Part shown: piece after piece, positions 48,079 through 55,492 of the stretch
How positions within the stretch are numbered: position 1 is the stretch's first letter
Layout: every line of letters begins with the position of its first letter
Assembly: GCF_902859735.1 (NCBI RefSeq)
Contig: NZ_CADIJY010000001.1
Span: 124,001-188,000, forward strand
Direction of reading: 5' to 3'
From: Achromobacter aegrifaciens
GTDB lineage: Bacteria; Pseudomonadota; Gammaproteobacteria; Burkholderiales; Burkholderiaceae_B
Length of the DNA: 64,000 nt
Program-made: the position numbers and the translations under genes
Notes under the pieces: generated by a model
The model's input: only the letters and a program-made list of their open reading frames with translations
The model's database searches: none
Told to the model about the DNA's origin: nothing

Positions 48079-48090
48079 GTATACAATGTT
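48079..48090 (+). promoter_or_regulatory. GTATAC-type operator upstream of the diiron oxygenase gene
   Basis: GTATACAATGTT here is identical over 12 bases to the sequence at 53429-53440 upstream of the aldehyde dehydrogenase gene. It lies 69 bases before the oxygenase start and fits a palindromic GTATAC core of GntR/FCD-type sites. Confidence 0.65.
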
Positions 48091-48147
48091 CAACATGCCC
48101 GGGCTTAGACCAGCCTGGAATCCTCACCAATGGACCTGGAGCGAGTC

Positions 48148-48879
48148 ATGGCTGAACTGATGAACCGAGATGAATTCCGTACCGCGTTGGAAAACGCGAT
48201 CAAGGGCAAGAGCGCCAACGCTTCGCCCTTTTCCATCGCCTGGGCAGAAGGCAAGCTCAGCCGCCAGCATCTGCAGCGCTGGGCCGAGAACCACTACCAC
48301 TACGTGGGCCCGTTCGCCGACTACCTGGGCTATCTGTACGCCCGCACGCCCGACTCCTACACCGAGGCCAAGGACTTCCTGCTGGCCAATATGTATGAAG
48401 AGGAAATCGGGGGCGACCGCCACACGGACCTGCTGATCCGCTTTGCCGAAGCCTGCGGCACCACCCGCGAACGCGTCACCAACCCCGACAACATGTCGCC
48501 CACCACGCGCGCCCTGCAAAGCTGGTGCTACGCCGTGGCCATGCGCGAGGACCCCATCGTGGCGGTGGCCGGGCTGGTGGTGGGCCTGGAATCGCAAGTG
48601 CCGTCCATCTACCGCAAGCAGACCCCGACCCTGCGCGAGAAGTACGGTTTCACCGACGAGGAAGTGGAGTTCTTCGACCTGCACATCGTGTCCGACGAAA
48701 TCCACGGCGAACGCGGCTACCAGATCGTGCTGGAGCACGCCAACACGGTGGACCTGCAGCAGCGCTGCCTGAAGATCTGCGAGATCGGCGCGCAGATGCG
48801 GCTGCTGTACACGACCGCGCTCTACACCGACTACGTGCAGCAGGAAATCACGCTGCCCGAACTGGGCCTTGCCGCCTGA
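48148..48879 (+). CDS. Haem-oxygenase-like diiron oxygenase (TenA/PqqC-fold, HDO type)
   Basis: A 243-residue all-helical protein of the haem-oxygenase-like diiron oxidase (HDO) superfamily, related to CADD, UndA and TenA/PqqC-like proteins. A complete six-ligand set is visible: Glu85 and His92 (YEEEIGGDRH), Glu148 (VGLESQ), and His179, Asp183 and His186 (FFDLHIVSDEIH). The spacings E-x6-H and H-x3-D-x2-H are the same as in CADD. The ATG at 48148 follows GGAG; an ATG at 48130 (MDLERV) is the alternative. It is first in an operon with two ferredoxins and a small unknown protein. Substrate unknown; it should activate O2 with electrons from the adjacent ferredoxins. Confidence 0.85.
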   Translation: MAELMNRDEFRTALENAIKGKSANASPFSIAWAEGKLSRQHLQRWAENHYHYVGPFADYLGYLYARTPDSYTEAKDFLLANMYEEEIGGDRHTDLLIRFAEACGTTRERVTNPDNMSPTTRALQSWCYAVAMREDPIVAVAGLVVGLESQVPSIYRKQTPTLREKYGFTDEEVEFFDLHIVSDEIHGERGYQIVLEHANTVDLQQRCLKICEIGAQMRLLYTTALYTDYVQQEITLPELGLAA

Positions 48880-48951
48880 GCACACCGCAAGGCCGTCTGG
48901 CGCTTTCGTGCCGGACGGCCGCGGCCCCGCAGAACCCAGAGCAGAGTATCC

Positions 48952-49251
48952 ATGCCTACCATCGTGTTTCATAAGGGCGGCCAGACCTACACCGACGTGG
49001 TGAAGGACAACACCAACCTGGTGGTGCGGGCCGGCATCAAGCAGTTTCCGTATCCGCATCTGCGCTACGAATGCGGCATGGGCAAGTGCGCCAAATGCGC
49101 CTGCCGCGTGCTGGCCGGGGCCGAGCATCTGCCGCCGGTGAACTGGAAGGAAAAAAAGCAGCTGGGCGAACGCATCGACCAGGGTTACCGGCTGGCGTGC
49201 CAGCTCTGGCTTACCAGTGACATCGAGCTGGTCCAGGACGTGGAGGCATAG
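48952..49251 (+). CDS. 2Fe-2S ferredoxin (plant type), first copy
   Basis: A 99-residue soluble [2Fe-2S] ferredoxin with cysteines 41, 46, 49 and 83 in the C-x4-C-x2-C ... C pattern (ECGMGKCAKCACR and YRLACQLW). An extra Cys51 follows the cluster loop. It lies 72 bases after the oxygenase gene and is a likely electron donor to it. Sequence outside the cluster loop differs clearly from the second ferredoxin at 49592. Confidence 0.88.
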   Translation: MPTIVFHKGGQTYTDVVKDNTNLVVRAGIKQFPYPHLRYECGMGKCAKCACRVLAGAEHLPPVNWKEKKQLGERIDQGYRLACQLWLTSDIELVQDVEA

Positions 49252-49256
49252 CGGCA

Positions 49257-49586
49257 ATGGACCCGGTATACGTCATATTGACCACCAAGCCCGGCGTATT
49301 CCGCACGGAAGCGGACGATGGCGCGGTGGATATCCTTGAAACCTACGATTACGCGTTCTACGGCCGCGCGCTGGCCGTCTACCGCATCGCCCGCCTGCAT
49401 GGCGACACCAAGCTCATCGTCACCGAGGAAACGCCGCCCTACGTGGTGAACCGCGTGCCCTCCAAATTCCTGGAGAAGTTCGCGTCGGTGGAAGCCGCCC
49501 GCAAGGAACTGGCCCACCTGACGCGCTTTGGCAGCATGGAATCGACCTTGACGCTGCGCTCCGGCGCGGTCGCCGCGGAGCACTGA
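49257..49586 (+). CDS. Unrecognised 109-residue protein between two ferredoxins
   Basis: I do not recognise this protein. It opens with a beta-rich part (DPVYVILTTKPGVFRTE), has no signal peptide, membrane helix or conserved cysteine, and is mildly basic in its second half. It starts five bases after the first ferredoxin's stop and ends five bases before the second ferredoxin. The tight packing says it is part of the oxygenase system; a small effector or coupling subunit is one possibility, which is inference. Confidence 0.75.
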   Translation: MDPVYVILTTKPGVFRTEADDGAVDILETYDYAFYGRALAVYRIARLHGDTKLIVTEETPPYVVNRVPSKFLEKFASVEAARKELAHLTRFGSMESTLTLRSGAVAAEH

Positions 49587-49591
49587 ACAAC

Positions 49592-49933
49592 ATGGTCCAG
49601 ATCACATTCATCTCCAATGGCGGCAAGGTCGCCACGGCGCCCGAGAACAGCAATCTGCTGCGCGTGTCGCTCAAGGAAAAGGGCGGCATTCCCTTCAAGT
49701 GCGGCGGCGGCCTGTGCGGCACCTGCAAGTGCCGCATCGAGGAAGGGCTGGAAAACACCGACGCCATCAAGCCGAAGGAGCGCAAGCATCTGCGTCCCGA
49801 AGACTTCGAGGCCGGCTACCGCATGGCCTGCCAGACCTTCGTCAATGGCGATGTGAAGGTGTCGTGGGTGATCCAGAACGGCAAGGGCGTGGTGGTCGGC
49901 GCGGCGTCCGATCCCGTGGAAGCGGCGACCTGA
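49592..49933 (+). CDS. 2Fe-2S ferredoxin (plant type), second copy
   Basis: A 113-residue [2Fe-2S] ferredoxin with cysteines 37, 42, 45 and 80 (KCGGGLCGTCKC and RMACQTF). Its cluster loop GGGLCGTC is closer to the classical type than that of the first copy. Last gene of the oxygenase operon, with a five-base gap to the small unknown gene. The presence of two distinct ferredoxins suggests separate redox partners or electron branches. Confidence 0.88.
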   Translation: MVQITFISNGGKVATAPENSNLLRVSLKEKGGIPFKCGGGLCGTCKCRIEEGLENTDAIKPKERKHLRPEDFEAGYRMACQTFVNGDVKVSWVIQNGKGVVVGAASDPVEAAT

Positions 49934-50018
49934 GGGCTGCAAGGCCCTGGCCGACCGGCGCTGGCTCCTGGCCGCGCGGCCGGCTCGGTGTGATGAGTTT
50001 CAGGCGCGGTAGGCCCGT

Positions 50019-50738
50019 TCAGGCCACCGACGCGTGCGGCTGCTGCTGGGCTTCCGTATAGGCCTTGGCGGCGTTATGCACGTGCTGGCTGGCCAGCAGC
50101 GCGGCCAGGTCGCCGTTGCCGGCGATGACGGCGTTGAGGATCTGGGAATGCTCATCCCAGTTCTGCTTGGCGCGCAGCATATTGCTGGGCGCGAACAGCA
50201 GCGCCGTACGGTCGCGCAACGAACGCATCAGGTCGGTCAGCACCACGTTGCCGCCGATGGTGGCCAGCATTTCGTGGAACTGGGAATTCAGCGCCAGGAA
50301 CTTGTCCAGCTGTTCGCCGCGCGCCGCTTCCGTGCCTTCGCGCAGGAAGGCCTGCAGGCGTTCCACGGTTTTCTCATCGCGGCGCTGCGCCGCGAGCTTG
50401 GCGTTCAGGCCTTCCAGCGTGGCGCGCACCTCCACCATGTCGTAGGCGACGGCGTCGGACAGCACCGACACGGACGCGCCGCGGCGCGGCTCGATGGTCA
50501 CCAGGCCTTCGGCGGCCAATGCGCGCAGCGCTTCGCGCACGGGGATGCGCGAGACGCCCATTTCCTCGGACAGGCGGCCCTCGACCAGGCGGTCGCCGGG
50601 CGTGAACTCGCCGCTGAGGATGCGCTCGCGCAGCTTGTCGCGGATGACGGCAAACAACTGCGGATGCTGCTCGCCGATCTTCAGCGAGGCGGAATGCTGC
50701 GTTGCTGCGGCTTGCGGGCTGACGGGTGAGGTTGTCAT
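50019..50738 (-). CDS. GntR-family regulator with FCD domain
   Basis: A 239-residue regulator of the GntR/FadR group: winged helix at about residues 22-90 (GDRLVEGRLSEEMGVSRIPV region) and an all-helical FCD ligand domain to the end, which in this group usually binds a carboxylate via a metal. The start at 50738 is tentative; an ATG at 50774 would overlap the operator-like CATTGTATTAC. It converges with the oxygenase operon and is probably the regulator of all units carrying the GTATAC-type sites. Ligand presumably a pathway intermediate. Confidence 0.87.
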   Translation of the reverse strand: MTTSPVSPQAAATQHSASLKIGEQHPQLFAVIRDKLRERILSGEFTPGDRLVEGRLSEEMGVSRIPVREALRALAAEGLVTIEPRRGASVSVLSDAVAYDMVEVRATLEGLNAKLAAQRRDEKTVERLQAFLREGTEAARGEQLDKFLALNSQFHEMLATIGGNVVLTDLMRSLRDRTALLFAPSNMLRAKQNWDEHSQILNAVIAGNGDLAALLASQHVHNAAKAYTEAQQQPHASVA

Positions 50739-50771
50739 GGCGAGCAGGTTTGGCTTAATGGATACAGTCTC

Positions 50772-50782
50772 CATTGTATTAC
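50772..50782 (-). promoter_or_regulatory. Operator-like site upstream of the GntR gene
   Basis: On the minus strand GTAATACAATG shares the ATACAATG core with the sites at 48079 and 53429. It lies just upstream of the GntR start, consistent with autoregulation. Confidence 0.45.
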
Positions 50783-50817
50783 CGGGTGTAGCTGCATGGC
50801 TTGGGGGGCGCACCGCA

Positions 50818-51561
50818 TCAGTGTCCCCAAAAAGCCTTGGCCAGTACGCCCAGCGCGCCCAAGGCGCATACCGCCAGCAGCACGCCGCGCACCGCGCGCG
50901 GCGGCAGACGGTGGCGCAGCCGGTTGGAGACCGCAAAACCGGCCAGCAGGAAAGGCGCCAGGCTGAGCGCCAGTCCGGCGTGATAGCCCGTATACCGCTT
51001 GGCCCATGCCAGCATGGCCAGCGAGAAGATCGATCCCAGGAACAGCACCATGCCGAGCGTGGCGCGCAGGCGCGGCGGCGCCGCGTGCTGCATCACGATG
51101 GCGATGGGCGGCGCGCCCACCGAGGTCATGGTGCCCATGATGCCCGAGGCCACGCCCGCGCCGGACACGCGTCCGGGCGTGGCGGAAAAGTGCAGGCCGG
51201 CCGCGCTCAGCGCCACGGCCACCAGGATCAGGGCGGCGAACAGCACCCCCAGCGCCTGCGGCGCGAAGCGCGTCATGGCGTAGATCGCGATCAGCGTACC
51301 GACGGCGCGTCCCGCCAGCGCGTAGGACACCGAAGGCCAGTCGATGGCGGCCCGCTCGCGCAATGCGGTCAGCAGCGAAATGAAGCCGCCCAGCGTCAAG
51401 AGCGGCCCCGGCGCCAACTGCGGAAAGAACATGGCCGCCACCGGCGCGGCGAACATCGCGAAGCCCACGCCGCCCACGCCCTGCGCGATCGCGGCGCCGA
51501 ACACCACGGCGGCCATGGTGGCGTACTGCAGAAGATCGGGATACGGCAGGGAGGATGGCAT
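50818..51561 (-). CDS. TauE/SafE family membrane exporter
   Basis: A 247-residue membrane protein with about eight helices of the TauE/SafE (sulfite/organosulfonate exporter) family. Two repeat-like motifs are present: GVGGVGFAMFAAP and GIMGTMTSVGAPPIAI. Members export sulfite or organic anions, but the family is broad. It lies upstream of the GntR gene on the same strand with 79 bases between and has a GTATAC site at 51583-51588, so it belongs to the regulon. Confidence 0.8.
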   Translation of the reverse strand: MPSSLPYPDLLQYATMAAVVFGAAIAQGVGGVGFAMFAAPVAAMFFPQLAPGPLLTLGGFISLLTALRERAAIDWPSVSYALAGRAVGTLIAIYAMTRFAPQALGVLFAALILVAVALSAAGLHFSATPGRVSGAGVASGIMGTMTSVGAPPIAIVMQHAAPPRLRATLGMVLFLGSIFSLAMLAWAKRYTGYHAGLALSLAPFLLAGFAVSNRLRHRLPPRAVRGVLLAVCALGALGVLAKAFWGH

Positions 51562-51790
51562 GCCTGGAGTAGTCTTTACTATGTATACGATAGTCTATCC
51601 AGGATTTTTCCGAATTTCATGAAGTGCTTCAAAAACTAGGGTAATCCCCTGATTTTTCGGCGCTATTCATGGATTTTTCAGAATTATCGCTTTCCCTAGG
51701 CGCTGCATATTTTGATTGGTATGGCTACAAACGAAATATAGTATACCGAATGTGGCGACATAACTGCCACGCATACAAGGGGAATAGCAC
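51562..51790. promoter_or_regulatory. Divergent control region with two GTATAC sites
   Basis: GTATAC occurs at 51583-51588, 22 bases upstream of the TauE-type gene, and at 51741-51746 (within AGTATACCGAATG), 45 bases before the start of the transporter gene. The stretch is AT-rich for this genome. Both divergent genes therefore carry the motif also found upstream of the oxygenase and aldehyde dehydrogenase genes. Confidence 0.6.
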
Positions 51791-53323
51791 ATGCAAGCGG
51801 ACGTAGTGCTCAACGCTGCTCACTGGATGTACCTGATCAGCGTGGCCGCCATCATCCTGACGATGATTCTGCGGGCCAACGTGGTGGTGCCGTCGGTCAT
51901 CGGCACCTTTCTGGTGGTGCTGGCCATCACGGGCAATCCGATCAGCGCCCTGATAGGCATCTTCTCGGCCAGCTTCGTGGCGGCCAAGGAGCTGTTCAAC
52001 ATCTTCCTGGTGATCACCTTCATGACGGCGCTGCTCAATGCGCTGAAAACCCTGCAGGCGGACGTGCGCATGGTGCAGCCGTTTCGCCGCGTCATGCGGG
52101 GCGGGCATTCGTCCTTCCTGATCATCGCCCTCTGTACTTATGTGATCTCGCTGTTCTTCTGGCCGACGCCGGCGGTGCCGCTGGTGTCCGCCATCCTGCT
52201 GCCCGCGGCCATCGCGGCGGGCCTGCCGCCCTTGGCGGGCGCCATGGCCATCGCCATCGCCGGCCAGGGCATGGCGCTGTCCTCGGACTACGTGATCGGC
52301 GTGGCGCCCAGCATCAGCGCCAAGGCTGCCGGGGCGGCGGTTAGCGCCGCCGTGGTCGCGGACCGCGCGCTGGTGCTATCGCTCATCACCGGCGGGGTCG
52401 CGCTGGTGGCCGCTTACCTGCTGATCCGCAAGCACATCGTGCCGGCCGATGCGGGGCTCCTGTCCGCCTGGCAGGCCCGCGCGCAGGACGGCAGCCTGGC
52501 GCGCATCGAACAGTCCGGCTCCTTCGACAAGGCCGAGCTGGCCCGGGGCACCATGGGCGCGGACCCTGCCTTGCCCAGCGGCCCGGCCCTGAGCGACGAA
52601 GAGCGCCGCCGCGTGCGCTGGTCCAAGACCTTTGCCGTGGTGACGCCGTTGGCCTTTCTCGCGGTGATCGCGGTCATGGTGCTGCCGCGCCTGTTCCCGT
52701 CCCTGCCCGCGCTGCGCGGCGGCGATGCGGCGGCGCTGGTGGGCGGCGTGGCCTTTGTCGTGATGATGCTGGTGACCCTGGCCGCGGAAGGCCCGCGCAA
52801 GATGCTGGACGTCTGTCCGGAACACGTCACCGACGGCTTCGTGTTCGCCTTCAAGGCCATGGGCTCGGTGCTGCCGATCGCGGGTTTCTTCTTCGTGGGC
52901 GCCAATGAAACCGCCGCGCAGATCCTGGGCGTGCCGCAAGCGCAGGCGCCGGGCCTGCTGTTCGAGGTGATCTCCGCCGGCCAGCACCTGATCCCTGAAA
53001 ACCATTTCCTCGTGGCGTTCGGCGTGCTGCTGGTCGGGATGATCACCGGCATCGACGGATCGGGCTTCGCCGGCCTGCCCCTGACCGGCACCCTGTCCGG
53101 CGCCCTGGGCCCTGTAGTGGGCGTGGACCCGGCGACGCTGGCGGCAGTGGGCCAGATGGGCGCGGTCTGGACGGGCGGCGGCACGCTGATCGCCTGGTCC
53201 TCGCTGATCGCGGTGGCGGGCTTTGCGCGGGTGAACGTGTTGTCGCTGGTGCGCGCCTTGCTGGTGCCGGTGCTGCTGGCGCTGTTCGTCTCCACGATCT
53301 GCGCCGTGCTGATCTGGAGCTGA
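51791..53323 (+). CDS. Large ion-transporter-type permease of the oxygenase locus
   Basis: A 510-residue membrane protein with about 12-13 helices. Sequence features such as the long hydrophilic loop at about 215-265 and helices around FWPTPAVPLVSAILLPAAIAA resemble anion:cation symporters of the ion transporter superfamily (GntP/DcuC/CitM-like), but I cannot fix the family. The start follows AAGGGGAATAGCAC. The gene lies between control region and aldehyde dehydrogenase and ends in an intrinsic terminator. It probably imports an organic anion that is degraded by the locus. Confidence 0.72.
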   Translation: MQADVVLNAAHWMYLISVAAIILTMILRANVVVPSVIGTFLVVLAITGNPISALIGIFSASFVAAKELFNIFLVITFMTALLNALKTLQADVRMVQPFRRVMRGGHSSFLIIALCTYVISLFFWPTPAVPLVSAILLPAAIAAGLPPLAGAMAIAIAGQGMALSSDYVIGVAPSISAKAAGAAVSAAVVADRALVLSLITGGVALVAAYLLIRKHIVPADAGLLSAWQARAQDGSLARIEQSGSFDKAELARGTMGADPALPSGPALSDEERRRVRWSKTFAVVTPLAFLAVIAVMVLPRLFPSLPALRGGDAAALVGGVAFVVMMLVTLAAEGPRKMLDVCPEHVTDGFVFAFKAMGSVLPIAGFFFVGANETAAQILGVPQAQAPGLLFEVISAGQHLIPENHFLVAFGVLLVGMITGIDGSGFAGLPLTGTLSGALGPVVGVDPATLAAVGQMGAVWTGGGTLIAWSSLIAVAGFARVNVLSLVRALLVPVLLALFVSTICAVLIWS

Positions 53324-53347
53324 TACCTGTTTGTGGCGCTGCTTTGG

Positions 53348-53371
53348 GGGTCCCTGCGGGGACCCTTTTTT
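53348..53371 (+). terminator. Intrinsic terminator after the transporter gene
   Basis: GGGTCCC (53348-53354) and GGGACCC (53359-53365) form a 7-bp stem with a four-base loop, followed by six T residues. It separates the transporter from the aldehyde dehydrogenase unit. Confidence 0.85.
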
Positions 53372-53428
53372 CCAGGTGGCGACCTGTCCGGAGCAGGGGT
53401 TTACACGTATCGATCCATATTGATTAAA

Positions 53429-53440
53429 GTATACAATGTT
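53429..53440 (+). promoter_or_regulatory. GTATAC-type operator upstream of the aldehyde dehydrogenase gene
   Basis: GTATACAATGTT, identical over all 12 bases to the site at 48079-48090, lies 72 bases before the GTG start of the aldehyde dehydrogenase gene. The distance is almost the same as at the oxygenase operon (69 bases), which argues for shared control. Confidence 0.68.
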
Positions 53441-53500
53441 CATAAGCCAACCCGCCCAGGCACTCGCGGCCAGACGGGCGCAGACTAAGGAAGAGCTTCC

Positions 53501-54961
53501 GTGGACGATCTCTCGCAGCAAACATTCCTGAACCACATCGGCGGCAGCTGGGTGCCCAGCGGCACCGGCAAGACGGCGCCCAACATCAACCCGGCCGACA
53601 CCAGCGACATCGTGGGCCGTTTCCAGGTGTCGGACGCCGAAGACGCCCGCCAGGCGGTGGCATCCGCCGAGGCCGCCTTCGCCGGCTGGCGCGATACGCC
53701 GATCTCCAAGCGCGCCGCCATCCTGTTCCGCGCGGCCCAGTACCTGGAAGACCACGCCAACGACATCGCGCGCGAATTGACCCGCGAAGAGGGCAAGAGC
53801 CTGAACCTGGCCCGGGACGAGGTGCTGCGTTCGGCGCAGACGATCCGCTTCTACGCAGTGGAAGGGCAGTCATTCACGGGCGAAACCTATCCCAACGACG
53901 ATCCGGACATGGTGGTCTACAGCCAGCGCGAACCGCTGGGCGTGGTGACGGTGATTTCCCCCTGGAACTTCCCCATTTCCATCCCCGCCCGCAAGATTGC
54001 CCCGGCGCTCATCACGGGCAATACCGTGGTGTTCAAGCCCTCGTCCGACGCACCCATGTCGGGCTACCGGCTGACCGAAGCCTTCGTGCAGGCAGGCCTG
54101 CCGGCCGAGGTGCTGAACTTCCTGACCGGCCCGGCCGGCGCCGTGGGCGAGGCCATCACCGGTGCGCGCGCGGTACGGGCGATTTCCTTTACAGGCTCCA
54201 CCGCCGCGGGCGAGCAGATCCACCGGACCGCCGGCCTGACCACCCGCACGCAGATGGAACTGGGCGGCAAGAATCCCTTGATCGTGCTGGCGGACGCCGA
54301 CCTGGACCGCGCCGTGGACCTGACTGTGAAGGGCGGCTTTTCGCTCAGCGGCCAGGCCTGCACCGGCACCAGCCGGGTGCTGGTGGACAAGCGCGTGCGC
54401 CAGGCCTACACCGACAAGCTGCTGGCCCGCATCAAGACGCTGACCATAGGCAACGGCCTGGACGGCAACTTCGACCTGGGGCCGCTGGCCACCGCCAAGC
54501 AGCTGGACAACGTGCTGGGCTACGTGGCGGTCGGCAAGCAGGAGGCCACGCACCTGTACGGCGGCGACCGCCTGACGGGCGCCGGGTTCGAACGCGGCTA
54601 TTACGTGTCGCCCGCGCTGTTCACCGACGTCACGCAGCAGATGCGCATCGCCCGTGAAGAGATTTTCGGCCCGGTGATCGCGCTGATTGAAGTGGACGGC
54701 TACGAAGACGCCATTGCCCGCGCCAACGACACCGAATACGGCCTGTCGGCCGCCATCGCCACCACCGATGCGCGCTATGCCCACCGTTTCGCCCGCGACA
54801 TCCAGGCCGGCACGGTGAAGATCAATCGGACCACCACCGGCAACCTGATCAACGCGCCGTTCGGCGGACTCAAGCACTCCAGCACCTCCACGTTCCGCGA
54901 ATCGGGGCGCGTGGGACTGGAGTTCTACACGCAGATCAAGACTGTCTACCGCGCCGGCTGA
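53501..54961 (+). CDS. Aldehyde dehydrogenase
   Basis: A 486-residue NAD(P)-dependent aldehyde dehydrogenase. Key residues are present: Asn156 (SPWNFP), Glu253 (QMELGGKNP) and catalytic Cys287 (SGQACTGTS). It resembles semialdehyde dehydrogenases such as alpha-ketoglutaric semialdehyde dehydrogenase more than acetaldehyde enzymes, but this is not decisive. The start is a GTG at 53501 behind GGAAGAG. It heads an operon with a GlcG-like protein and a ferredoxin-type reductase, and probably oxidises an aldehyde formed by the diiron oxygenase. Confidence 0.88.
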   Translation: MDDLSQQTFLNHIGGSWVPSGTGKTAPNINPADTSDIVGRFQVSDAEDARQAVASAEAAFAGWRDTPISKRAAILFRAAQYLEDHANDIARELTREEGKSLNLARDEVLRSAQTIRFYAVEGQSFTGETYPNDDPDMVVYSQREPLGVVTVISPWNFPISIPARKIAPALITGNTVVFKPSSDAPMSGYRLTEAFVQAGLPAEVLNFLTGPAGAVGEAITGARAVRAISFTGSTAAGEQIHRTAGLTTRTQMELGGKNPLIVLADADLDRAVDLTVKGGFSLSGQACTGTSRVLVDKRVRQAYTDKLLARIKTLTIGNGLDGNFDLGPLATAKQLDNVLGYVAVGKQEATHLYGGDRLTGAGFERGYYVSPALFTDVTQQMRIAREEIFGPVIALIEVDGYEDAIARANDTEYGLSAAIATTDARYAHRFARDIQAGTVKINRTTTGNLINAPFGGLKHSSTSTFRESGRVGLEFYTQIKTVYRAG

Positions 54962-55000
54962 GGCTGCGGTCCCTACACGCAAGCAAAGGAGGTCATCCCC

Positions 55001-55480
55001 ATGAAGCAGGTCTATCGTCTGGAACTTGAAGAAGCGCGCATGATGGTGCGCGCGGCCATCGCCAAATCGGAAGAGATCGGCGTGCTGGAGACGATTTGCA
55101 TCGTCGACGACGGCGGCTATCCCATCGCGCTGGAACGCATGGACGGCGCCCGCATCACCGGCCCGCAGATTGCCTGGAACAAGGCATTCACAGCGGCCGG
55201 GCACAAGCGTTCCACGCATCTGTTCAACACGCCGCCCAACGGTCCCGCGCTGCCCGGCAACGAAGCGTTCGGCATCCAGTGGAGCTTTGACGGCAAGTTC
55301 GCCGTGTTTGTCGGCGGCTTTCCCATTGTGGTCAACAACGAAGTGATCGGCGGCGTGGGCCTGAGCGGCGGCAACGGCGAACAGGACACCAAGGCTGGTC
55401 TGGCCGCGCTTGCGGCACTGGCGACGCTGCTGGAGCCGCGCGGCATGAAAGTGCTGGTCGAGGCTGACATCAAGAAATAA
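55001..55480 (+). CDS. GlcG/HbpS family protein
   Basis: A 159-residue GlcG/HbpS (DUF336) family protein. Conserved segments are CIVDDGGYPIALERMDGA and NNEVIGGVGLSGGNGEQD. Family members bind haem or cobalamin-like ligands or occur as small partners in catabolic operons without a known reaction. It has no signal peptide. AAAGGAGGTCATCCCC provides a very strong ribosome site. It is 39 bases after the aldehyde dehydrogenase and 12 before the reductase. Confidence 0.82.
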   Translation: MKQVYRLELEEARMMVRAAIAKSEEIGVLETICIVDDGGYPIALERMDGARITGPQIAWNKAFTAAGHKRSTHLFNTPPNGPALPGNEAFGIQWSFDGKFAVFVGGFPIVVNNEVIGGVGLSGGNGEQDTKAGLAALAALATLLEPRGMKVLVEADIKK

Positions 55481-55492
55481 GCGAGGCCGGCC

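Noticed and set aside
49266-50992. Extra GTATAC hexamers inside coding sequence
   Set aside because: They lie within reading frames, lack the AATG extension and have no downstream start at the right distance, so they are chance matches.
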